DNA of 64,000 bases from Amia ocellicauda (taxonomy: Eukaryota > Chordata > Actinopteri > Amiiformes > Amiidae): positions 27,180,798 through 27,244,797 of the forward strand of contig NC_089856.1 of the NCBI RefSeq assembly GCF_036373705.1, read 5' to 3'. Position 1 is the first letter of the stretch, and each line of letters opens with the position of its first letter. The notes beneath the pieces are model-generated. The model made no database searches, had not been told where the DNA came from, and saw only the letters and a list, made by a program, of their open reading frames with translations. Of the stretch, positions 22,095 to 32,579 are shown one piece after another. The translations under genes were made by a program, and so were the position numbers.

Positions 22095-22265
22095 TCAAGA
22101 CCACTGGAAAGTTATCAGTTTCTCTGGTTTCTCTATTTATAGGTATGTGTTTGGGTAAAATTAACATTTTTGTTTTATTCTATAAACTACTGACAACGTT
22201 TCTCCCAAATTCCAAATAAAAATATGAATGGAATGGAATGGTTGCCATACATGTGGAGATGCTGA
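22095..22265 (+). mobile_element. Small interspersed MITE-like repeat, second copy of the element at 37168
   Basis: From TTCAAGACCACTGGAAAGTT (22094) to about 22265 this matches the reverse complement of 37168-37354 almost base for base in the middle. Shared blocks are CTATTTATAGGTATGTGTTT, GGGTAAAATTAACATTTTTG and CTCCCAAATTCCAAA. The 37168 copy has perfect 14-bp terminal inverted repeats; here the left end is mutated and the right end replaced by a GGAATGGAATGG stretch. No coding capacity. Confidence 0.7.
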
Positions 22266-22884
22266 TTCCAGAGCTGTATGTGAATTGTCACCAATTTATT
22301 CTGACATGCTGATAATATAAAGACTATATAAACCACAACATTGCCATCATATATTTTTTATATGGGATGTAATGTCAGAATCATTCTGTAAGACAGAGAT
22401 TGCGATGTTTGTAATCACTATTATTCCCCATGAACCAGTGTTACACGCCCAGCTTTGTGACATGACATTTATCATGTTAGTAGATGAACAGACATGGACA
22501 CAAAAATCAAACAAAATGCTGGCAGTATACTGTTGACGAAAACATCACACCTTGCTGCCTACCTCTACATTTGACTTCTGACCTCTGATACACTCACATC
22601 TTAGTTTAAATATAATGTAGGCTATAGTGTTATGATCTCGATCTACATATTTACACATTGTGTAACATTAGTACATTAGATGAGTAGAAATGGGAAAAGA
22701 CATATTCTAAAAACATATAGGTGATGTGATTAGCTTCTAAACAAAACAAGGATTGAACTGTGGAGCAGTGAGACATGTAGGAAAAGTGGAAAAAGTAGCA
22801 AGCTTAATGATAAAGTGACAAAGGTTCACAACACTGACTTTTTCTACACCCCCTGCAGTTGGCTGAGGATTGATTCCAGTCACC

Positions 22885-23657
22885 ATGAAGCTGGCTTGGG
22901 CACTGCTGTCCTGCCTCTTGGTGGGAGTCATCAATCTGTGCCTCTCACAAGAAGAAGAAACTGCTCTAGAAGAACCAAGTGGACCAGATTCAGAGACACA
23001 TAACGAGGTGGCAGATGACAGGAAGCCCTGTGCTGGTTGGATGGGAGGAGTACCAGGTACACCTGGACACAACGGTCAACCAGGCAGGGATGGACGAGAT
23101 GGCAGAGATGGAGAAAAGGGAGAGAGAGGAGAGCCAGGTAAAATGGAACCATGCCTTCCGTTTCATATGTCGTTTCATACGTAATAGAGGATCACATTAG
23201 AAGCAAAGAAATACATGTAAAACTCACTTTGATTCTGAATCACATGCTACTTTTGGACTCATGAAGCTTCTGTTTCTTAGTGTTAAAGAGTTTATCTTGC
23301 TGGCAGCAGTTTAAAGTTCAGCAGTTCAATGTCCAAACAGAACTGCATGATCATATATAATTGTGACTTTGACCACATATAGCTGTAGAGAGAGAAAACA
23401 TTTCAACTTTTCCTTCTCAGTGACATATGGTCATGCCATCATTACAGTCATGTCATAAACACCCAGGATATTTGCAGAACTGTGCAACAGTGAATGTGAT
23501 AGTGTAATTTTCTCTGACTCTGATGCAAAATCACTGAATGCATATTTCATAGGTCCACCTCTGGAATTACTGTACATATCAAGCACAATGTATTATTCTG
23601 CATGTAAATAATAATAATAATAATAATAATAATAATTATTATTATTATTATTATTAT

Positions 23658-23688
<31 letters not shown>

Positions 23689-24568
23689 CTTATACTTTAA
23701 ATTCTCTGTATTTTATGATTTGTGGTGGGGGTTTCCCTCTGCAATGTAGATATACATGTAACTTAATAGCGATATTTTAAAACATGATTATACGTTTGTG
23801 TTATCACTGTGTTATATCATTGTGTCTTTCTCTTTATTTAAAAACTTGATTTGGTTAGCTTGGTACACAGATAGACAGATAGGTATGTACATTACTTATG
23901 CTACATTCACTCAAAATGTTGTATTAGTGATTCTTAACTGTTCATCTGACACCACCTAACTTCTCCTTCACAAGCCCATATTGATCTTTGAATTCATGTT
24001 CCCCACCACCCCACCCCCCCCACACACAGGTGAACCTGGAGAGAAGGGAGATCCAGGGGAGCACGGGGCTGAGGGTCCAGAGGGGCCCCGTGGCTTCCCA
24101 GGCACCCCAGGATTAAAGGGTGAGCGGGGGGAGAGTGCTTTCCTGTACCGCTCGGCCTTCAGTATCGGGTTGACCGACCGCACACCCATGCCCAATGTAC
24201 CCATCAAGTTCAACAAGGTCTTCTACAATGACCAGCGGCACTATGATGACAGCACGGGCAAGTTCCGCTGCACCATACCTGGCATCTACTTCTTCACCTA
24301 CCACCTCACCGTGTACATGAAGGACGTCAAGGTTAGCCTCTACAAGAATGACAAATCCATCATGTTTACTTTCGACCAGTTCCAGGAGAACAATGTGGAC
24401 CAGGCCTCAGGCTCCATCATCCAGCACCTGGATTCAGGGGATGAAGTCTGGCTTCAGGTCTATGGCGAGGAAGACTACAGCGGGATCTATGCCGACAACA
24501 TCAATGACTCCACCTTCTCTGGCTTCCTCCTGTACCCTGACATCAAACCAGTGAACGGTGACCGCTAG
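22885..24568 (+). CDS. ADIPOQ: Adiponectin (collagen-C1q hormone)
   Basis: Two coding exons, 22885-23137 and 24030-24568, joined by GT-AG within a Gly codon, encode 263 residues. Residues 1-21 are a signal peptide ([16 protein letters not shown]). A variable acidic segment follows, then [12 protein letters not shown] with Cys49, the position used for disulfide-linked oligomers. Twenty-two uninterrupted Gly-X-Y triplets come next, the number found in mammalian adiponectin, and then a C1q globular domain (about 124-263). The globular domain contains [63 protein letters not shown] and [10 protein letters not shown]. The adiponectin-specific blocks separate it from other C1QTNF proteins. It is a secreted metabolic hormone acting through AdipoR receptors. 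An acceptor AG at 22857-22858 shows a 5' UTR exon upstream. It looks intact, with the usual single coding intron, here only 892 bp. Confidence 0.95.
23605..23688. repeat. (TAA)n/(TTA)n microsatellite with T tract in ADIPOQ intron
   Basis: ATAATAATA units switch to TTATTATTA near 23636, followed by a run of about 30 T (23659-23688). The switch makes an inverted repeat capable of a hairpin. It lies in the single coding intron. Confidence 0.9.
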
Positions 24569-27138
24569 ACATTCAGCAAAGACTGGGGCATTAATTAATA
24601 ATTAATTAAATCCTGCCTTTCATGTCAAATGTTAAGGGGACTTAACCTTATATAAAATAGCTTTGGACGATAGCTGATAATGAGAGTCATAAAGATAGGG
24701 GATGTTTTAGAATTGTTTGTCCCTACCCTGGGTCTTTGAAGAACCTGTTTAGTTTGTGTTTGCTTGTTTTTGTTTGGTTTGGCATTCTATTTTTAGTTTA
24801 TTCTTTTATACTGCATTCATAAAATATATAATAATTCTGGTGATTATTAAATTATATTTATTTTGGTATCATCTGGGTCCTAATGGGTTTAAATATAGAA
24901 AAAAAATGTGTAATGGACAAGTAAACAAACTGCATATTTAATTATCTCAACAATTAACTTAATTGACATGAACATATTCTATCATAGCAGTAACCCTTGG
25001 CAATGAGAGGTTTAAACTGATCATCTTGTGGGTAGGGAGAGGTTTATTGGTAATTCAGTGAAAGACATTTCGTATTATGCTTAAACAGTCAATGTAACCC
25101 AGTGAGCCGAGTACCGTGGTACTTTTTGCAGTAGGCTCATATGAAATAGAATGTCAAATGAAAATATATTTACCATCATGATCCGATAACATTTGGAAAC
25201 CTCATACAATCCAGGTTTCTTGAGGTGTCTGTAAATCAGGAATAAAGTGATAATGGAGTGATAAACTGCTGGATATGTGAATGGTTTATAATAACATGAA
25301 TTCCTGTGTTTATTTACCATCAAAAGCAGGCAATTGGCCTTTGTACAAATTATGTATATGTCAATTATATATATTTCTGTACCACACATCATTATATTCA
25401 CATATATCCACAACCTTGTTTAATTCTGCTACCTCATTTGCCAAGTGTGGCTACTAGATGATCACAGGCCTGGGCATTACAAGAAATTAAACTGGTTTCA
25501 GAGATTAAAAGCTGATATCAAATAATATTAGACTAAAAACATGAAGTGCAATATACCTGTTGATATTATGGATCCAGGGTGGCAAGTATGCAAATAATGT
25601 GACTTAATGACCTGTATCCAAGTGTGCGGTGAATATGAAACATTGGAACAAGGCCCTATTATGAAGCACTAAATGTATGCCTCACAGTACGTAATAGTCA
25701 CTTGTTGGCCTATGAGGAAAGACAAATGACAGGTCCACATTATGTGCTAATGATTGACCACTGCTTGACAAAATAACATTTTGTTAAATATTCTGGATCA
25801 AATAAGGAGTACTTGTGTCTGTTCTGTAGCAGCTACAAAATAGACCTAAAATAACACTGCATGTGTCACTGGCAATAAATAACCTTGTTATTGCGTGTGT
25901 CCATTCTAATCTCTCTCCGCCTGTCTGGTGCAGACACATTACTCTAAAGGTCAGTTGACCACAGTCCAGTTCACCGGTTGTTGAAATTCAAGATGTGTTT
26001 CTTTTCTTTTCTTTTTGTAAGTTTATTTTAATTTAAAATACCAAGGTCAGAAAGAACCAAAACTAAACACTCTTGCCAACTCACATGCATTTGAATATAG
26101 CAGTCATTGATAGAAAAAACAACAACAGTGAGCTCTTTGTGTATTTTTCATATATGCTATTTTTAATATTACCATTAGGATTATCATTTTTTTAAACCAT
26201 TTGTATTTAAGCTGGAATGCTACCCAATTATATTAAACAATTATTAAATCAGTCATTTTAATAAAACAATGTATCAGTTTTTGATAAGAGAGTACATGCA
26301 AGAGGAGGCCATTCATTTTATCTTGCATGATTGATTGGTAGTTGATACTTGGTTCCAGATTTTTATTTATCCAGATCCCCACTACTCTTTGACTTTTAGT
26401 CCTTAACTTCCTTATTCTAAAATTCCACTGTTGACAAATCATCCTGGTTTCACTGATAAGAGTTGAGCTGACTTCCTTATAGCCTGTCAGCATATGTCAT
26501 ACCGTTGAGTCAGTCAGTCAGGCCACACTTTTAACAGTCCAATATCGATTCCTGCTCTGACATGACAAGTAATTGTCCATGAGTGTATTGGTAGCATCTG
26601 ATTGTAACCAGTGAATATAGGGTACCATACAGTTCATCTGTATACTGTGGAGATCCAGCTTGTGGAAACTGGCAGCCCTTCTAAGGGTTCTCCCAGAGCT
26701 CATTTATCACTCACAACTGCTCAGAACACTCTTAATATAGCATCACACGTGTCCCTAATTTATGAGGCGAGGCAAAAGAGCTTGAAATAAAATCCTAGCT
26801 CAGCCCCACAGAAACGTGAGACGTAATTTTCATTCGATTTTGGGGAGCTTTACTATATTTGCATTCAAGACCTCCAATTGCTAGACATGCCCTAGGTTTT
26901 TGAAAGTATGAGATCATTGGTGTTGCTGAAGGATTGGGCTGAAAGTACTATTATCAGGGTGTTTGAAGAACTCATGGTATTTTAATGGTTTCACTGTCTT
27001 TTGTTTTTTAATTATTCTTAAACCTGGTCTGCTTCTGCTCAGAGTAAATTAATAAATAAACAAACAAGGGACAACTTTGTTCTGGAACAGTTGTATGAAT
27101 GATATCTATTGCAAATGGTGATAGAAAGCTAGTGAATG
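24569..27138. other. Intergenic between ADIPOQ and the Tc1 duplication
   Basis: This includes the adiponectin 3' UTR, whose end was not fixed. No other gene is supported; short minus-strand frames (for example 26233-26493) have no motif or codon pattern. AT-rich throughout. Confidence 0.5.
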
Positions 27139-27186
27139 CACTGCAATGTAAAACAAACAAATAAAAGCAAGTACAAAAGTACAAAG

Positions 27187-27232
<46 letters not shown>

Positions 27233-27234
<2 letters not shown>

Positions 27235-27625
27235 GATCAGCCATAATATTATGACCACTGACAGGTGAAGTGAATAATACTGATAATCTCGTTATCATGG
27301 CACCTGTCAGTGGGTGGGATATATTAGGCAGCAAGTTCAACTTAGCATAAGTTCAATTGTGTCATAAAATTTGTGATTTTAATTATACAAAGTAATTCGT
27401 AAATTTGATCCGTCAGGGGTTAACTACTACAATCTTAATGCTGCATCACAGCTACATTGTTAGTTTTGAAGTAACTTCAACAAATTAATGTGAATTAAAT
27501 GTAGCAAACGACAAAGGAAGAATTAAATCTTGAGAACAGCAATACAAAAAAAAAAATCAGCTTCTGATTATGATATACACTGCAATGTAAAACAAACAAA
27601 TAAAAGCAAGTACAAAAGTACAAAG

Positions 27626-27681
<56 letters not shown>

Positions 27682-28545
27682 GATCAGCCATAATATTATG
27701 ACCACTGACAGGTGAAGTGAATAACACTGATAATCTTGTTATCATGGCACCTGTCAGTGGGTGGGATATATTAGGCAGCAAGTGAACATTTTGGCCTCAA
27801 AGTTGAAGTGTTAGAAGCAGGAAAAATGGGCAAGTGTAAGGATCTGAGCAACTTTTGACAAATTGTGATGGCTAGACGACTGGGTCAGAACATCTCCAAA
27901 ACTGCAGCTCTTGTGGGGTGTATGAAAGTGGTCCAAGGAAGGAAAAGCGGTGAATCGGCGACAGGGTCATGGGCGGCCAAGGCTCATTAATGCACGTGGG
28001 GAGCGAAGGCTGGCCCGTGTGGTCCGATCCAGCAGACGAGCTACTGTAACTCAAATTGCTGAAAAAGTTAATGCTGGTTCTGATAGAAAGGTGTCAGAAC
28101 ACACAGTGCATCACAGTTTGTTGCGTATGGGGCTGCGTAGCCGCAGACCAGTCAGGGTGGCCATGCTGACCCCTGTCCACTGCTGAAAGCGCCTACAATG
28201 GGCATATGAGCATCAGAAATGGACCACAGAGCAATGGAAGAAGGTGGCCTGGTCTGATGATTCACAAGTTCAAGGTGTTGACTTGGCCTCCAAATTCCCA
28301 AGATCTCAATCAAATCGAGCATCTGTGGGATGTGCTGGCCAAACAAGTCCGATCCATGGAGGCCCCACCTCGCAACTTACAGGACTTAAAGGATCTGCTG
28401 CTAACGTCTTGGTGCCAGATACCACAGCACACCTTCAGAGGTCTAGTGGAGTCCATGCCTCGATGGGTCAGTGCTGTTTTGGCGGCAAAAGGGGGACCTA
28501 CACAATATTAGGCAGGTGGTCATAATGTTATGGCTGACTGGTGTA
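27233..28545 (+). mobile_element. Tc1-like DNA transposon, copy 2, internally deleted
   Basis: The full copy runs from 27680 to 28545. Its 5' terminal repeat starts CCGATCAGCCATAATATTAT just after a (TA)n run, and its 3' repeat ends CATAATGTTATGGCTGACTG then GTGTATATATA. A detached 5' end (27233-27338) belongs to the truncated first duplication unit. Insertion into a TA run agrees with the TA target of Tc1/mariner elements. It shares the central transposase deletion of the 19657-20555 copy and has additional small deletions near 27855 and 27920. Confidence 0.88.
27826..28511 (+). pseudogene. Tc1 transposase, copy 2, degenerate
   Basis: The start ATG (27826, GCAAAAATGGGCAAG context) is kept, but frame is lost within 30 codons by a deletion of about 8 bp. 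A further deletion of about 45 bp removes part of the first helix-turn-helix (around 27920). The second helix-turn-helix region is open at 27950-28186 (RRATVTQIAEKVNAGSDRKV). The C-terminal third VLTWPPNSQDLNQIEHLWDV to GGPTQY* is open at 28206-28511. The catalytic core is missing at exactly the same junction (SDDS then QVQGVD / KVLTWPP) as copy 1. Confidence 0.85.
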
Positions 28546-28798
28546 TATATATCATACCACATTATTTTAAAGTGTTACCCGTGTAATTGCATTTTCCGTG
28601 CAGCAGAGGGCAGCCTAAGGCAAAATTGTACAATTTATGTGAGAGTTTCGTTTCAGTTACAAGTTGTTGTTTTTTTTTTTTACGTAGGATATGCTAAAAT
28701 ACAACTTGATTGGTATAGTTGAATAAATAATGTCTGTGCCACTTATTGAACAAATTGTATTTCATTCGGAAATCGTAGTAGCAACCAGAGAAAAAAAA

Positions 28799-28980
28799 GT
28801 TATAATTAAAAAAATAGACCTAAAGTTAAGTGTTAATGGGAATTAATCATAATTAATTTTAGTGTAATAATAATTGGAATTGAGCAAACAAAAACAAATC
28901 GTTATAATTACGAATATAGACCTGACGTTAAGTGTTAATGGGAATGATTAATAATTCATTTTAGTGTAATGGTAATTGCA
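28799..28980. repeat. ~102-bp tandem duplication
   Basis: GTTATAATTA...ATAGACCT(A/G)A(A/C)GTTAAG then TGTTAATGGGAAT and TTTTAGTGTAAT occurs at about 28799-28885 and again at 28901-28980. It lies in the X block of the larger duplication and is more diverged than that duplication, so it is older. Confidence 0.75.
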
Positions 28981-29210
28981 ACTTAGCATAAGTTCAATTG
29001 TGTCATATAATTTGTGATTTTAATTATACAAAGTAATTCGTAAATTTGATCCGTCAGGGGTTAACTACTACAATTTTAATCCTGCATCACAGCTACATTG
29101 TTAGTTTTGAAGTAACTTAAATTAAATTAAATGTAGCAAACGACAAAGGAAGAATTAAATCTTGAGAACAGCAATACAAAAAAAAATCAGCTTCTGATTA
29201 TGATATACAC

Positions 29211-30397
29211 TCTATTTAATTACACGATGTAGCTTGTTCAATTATTATTCATTTGTTTAAAAAAACTAACGGGGATCGCGCTTTTGTAGTGCTTGCTTGT
29301 TCAGTTAGTCCAAAAGTAGCCTACTCATATTAAGTGTGTGGCTTTTAGTATAGTTTCGTTTTTTTGTTGTTTTTTTTTTTGTATCATTGCCAGTATCACT
29401 GCATCACAGAAGTTTGTACTTAACAGAATATTATTGTGAACATCAATCAATGCTTTTTATTTGGAATACTAATTATAATTGACCCCAGATCTGAAACTCT
29501 CCTTTAATCATAAATATGTTTGAATCCCGATATTCCTTTACGTTAGAGACCATATTCAATGGAAAATATTTGATTCATGTTTTGACTCATTTCAGGGTAC
29601 AGTTTGAACATACAGGAACATTTTCAAAACTGTACATTGTGTTGATGTGTTTCAGTTATTGAAAGGTGTTGATAAAGTTGGTTGACAGAATACAATTTGA
29701 TAACGTGCATATATACTTACTGCTTCTCTATAAATACTCATACAGGTTGGTTTATGTATATGCTAACAAAACCAAATAGCCTTTAAACCGTATACCGGTA
29801 TTTCCTCAAGCGAGAATGAACAGAAGTCGCCAGGCATGACCTATAATTACCGACTGTTTTCGTAAGCTTTTACATGCATGAAACGGTATTTTTGCGCTGA
29901 AAGGGTAACCATTAAGTCTCCAGACGAGCTGCTGCAATGCGCTCAATAATTGTCAGTATGTGACGCTTCCACTGCGGGGGTGTTGACAGATACACACTGG
30001 CAGCTGCACTTTAAAGCGGTTGAGTTCATATGCATTGTTATTTTTAAAGAAGCGAGTCTAGCAGATGAAGTTTCGATGTCCAATTTCCACATTCCTTCTT
30101 GACAAAAACCCCCTCGGAATGGAAGGTTTTACTGTTTTGTCCTTTGTCGTATCTTCTTACAAAATTAGTTTCGAGTTGTTGTTTTTTTAGAAATCTCAAT
30201 GTCAAGACAACATCCCCGGTGATTTATTACAGACTATAACGCTACACCTCTGTAAACGTAGTCGTGGGGTATTTTGCAGAAGCAAAGGCAACATCTGCAT
30301 TTCAGTTATGGTATGAAAAGCGCCTATACCTCCCTAGTACACGGACTTGTTGGAAGTTGTGCTCAGTCGACTGCGCATAGTCAGTCCCCAGCACCTC

Positions 30398-30435
<38 letters not shown>

Positions 30436-32579
30436 TGTGTGGTGGTGGGGGGGGGGGGGTTGTGTAGGATCCTGGCTCATTTGGCACTTCTCCAGTTCTC
30501 TGTCTGGAACAGCAGGTCCCCCTGTTAAGACTGGTGCTGAGCAGCTAAAATTCTTATTAAGATCCCCATCTTACAGCTGTCATGGATTTTTACTCTCACC
30601 CACAACAAAGCATCAATATATAACAGGGTTCTGTTGCACCTTTTCCTTTTAATTACCCACTGCTATTAGACCTTCATCTTCATCTGTTTTCCTCATGAAA
30701 CGTTTTACGCATTTGTGCGTTTTCAGAATGACCTGACTTTTGGATGTTTGTCAAGACTATTAAAGAACAGAACTCAACATGTTTCTTAAATTGTTGTTCC
30801 TTAGCTCTTGACACATGTACCCATTCATGAAGCAGAGACACAGGTGGGAATTACACTGTATCAAATACTCCCATAATTATCAGGGTTAGTTTTGCTTGGG
30901 TCCAATCGGTTATATTCCAGACACTTGGTCACCAAAACTATATACTTACTTAAATTGTGGGAGTTCTAAAACCCAGCACTTGATGCAGGGCTAGGGATAA
31001 TTTTAAGACATCTGATTGTTTAACGGGAGGAAACAGCTGAGAAAGGTTTTATCAAACACATAGTTCAATTAAAGGGTTGAAAAATAAAGTTGAAAGCTAG
31101 TGGGGTGAATTAAAGATGGTTTTAAAGGAGTCTCAACTCAATTCCTGGAAGACCTGTAGTGTCTTTAGACATTTGTTCAAAGCCAGCTTGCAGTTACTGG
31201 TCTGATCAGCAGCTGAACTGGGTGAATTTTATACTTCTGCAAATAGCATTCTTAGTATAGTGCCCAACTGAACATGTTAGGACATAAACTATAAAATACC
31301 TTAAAATAATATTCTGTCCAACTGAAAAAAATATTTACCCTATTTCAGTAGTAGACATTTCCAGATGGATTTATTAAAAAACGTGAAGTACCTGTATCCA
31401 TCTGGAAATTGAGCTTGACACCCCAAGAGCTTATGGAAAAGGGAATTCAATACAGACTACCTATTTTTTAAAGAACATTTTTAAATGGCCTCTTATTGTA
31501 AACTTCCCTGTTTTCAAGCTTTGTTAATATTTTAAATTCCCCCCACCAATACATAAGAGAATGAAATAGCAGGAGGAACAAACTGATTAATTACAGTCCC
31601 CTGAGTCAGTATTAATGTAAAAGTCTTCCCAAATATGTATGACAGATTTGATATTTAATCATAAACTTAAATCACAGAGTATAATAAGTAAAAGCAATGT
31701 TATGTGGGCACAGAATTATTAAGCAACTGTAAATGAATAATTATTGACAATTACCATCTCTTTCCAGTATTGTTTCTCCCAAGTAGATTGACAAATAGTT
31801 TTCAATGGCCATCCATTATTTTAGTGTAAAATCATGTCAGCTTATAGTTGTACATATTATGTTTTAATACATGTCCATATTGAATTAAAAAGCTAGTGTC
31901 AGTTTAGGGTATTGTAAGCCCTAGTCAAATAGGCAACTGTAGCTTCTTGTGTATAAAACTGTTTATATAAAGAAATTGTGTTAATTTGAAATGAAAAGCA
32001 CATATTGCATTAGTATTAGTTTTCAAAGCATTCATTTTATTTGGAACATTAAACACAACATCTTACACCATTACAAAATGAGGTTGTAAATGCAAAAATA
32101 AGCAAAGCTGTGAAAGTTATTAAATATTCTTGGAGAGATGTACCATCAATAAAAAAAAAGTGAAGAATAAACCAAGAGGAAAATACATTGTAGAGAGAAA
32201 TGTAAGGCCAAACCAAATTCAAGTACACTACCCATAACATCAAAAAATACAAAGGCTCTTAACTAAGGACTTGATTTTAAATGCAGACATAGACAAACAC
32301 ATTTAACACAGACATTTTGTGTAACCATAAACCCTATAAGAATGTTCATCATGTGTGGGCAGATACCCATATCAAGCTGTAACTCTATAACTTCAGGCAA
32401 CTGAAAATAATCAACTCACAAATTCAACAAAGCACGGTAGCACTGTCACACCCTAATCAGGTGCCCTGGCATGGCTAGATCATAGCACCAATGCCAAATA
32501 CAGAAGTTTTTGTGTTTGTGTTTTGTTTTATAGATTACATTGGCTCACTTGTGTAGCATGTTTGTTCTTCTGTGTATTT
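29211..32579. other. Intergenic between duplication block and actinodin
   Basis: No supported gene. It holds a (GT)n microsatellite with a G run at 30400-30459. A perfect 12-bp inverted repeat TTTCCAGATGGA / TCCATCTGGAAA lies at about 31358-31369 and 31397-31408. The actinodin 3' UTR occupies the right end; a candidate AATAAA on the minus strand lies near 32037-32042. Open frames over the GT tract are artefacts of the repeat. Confidence 0.5.
30400..30459. repeat. (GT)n microsatellite followed by poly-G
   Basis: About 20 GT units (30400-30440) with one interruption (TTTG), then GGTGGTGGGG and a run of 13 G. Simple sequence; no function inferred. Confidence 0.9.

Larger units (their letters stand above)
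27139..29210. repeat. Local tandem duplication (units about 1.63 kb; first unit internally deleted)
   Basis: Block A (CACTGCAATGTAAAACAAAC, a TA microsatellite and the Tc1 5' end) occurs at 27139-27338 and again at 27578-27785. Block B (CAACTTAGCATAAGTTCAAT to TTATGATATACAC) occurs at 27338-27579 and 28979-29210. The order A-B-A-Tc1-X-B is explained by a tandem duplication of A-Tc1-X-B followed by loss of about 1.2 kb (most of Tc1 and X) from the first unit. The units are nearly identical, so the event is recent compared with the other repeats in the window. The second unit has the complete middle. Confidence 0.85.

Noticed and set aside
30274-30652. Open frames encoding Cys-Val and Thr-His repeats
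   Set aside because: Direct translation of a (GT)n microsatellite and poly-G tract.
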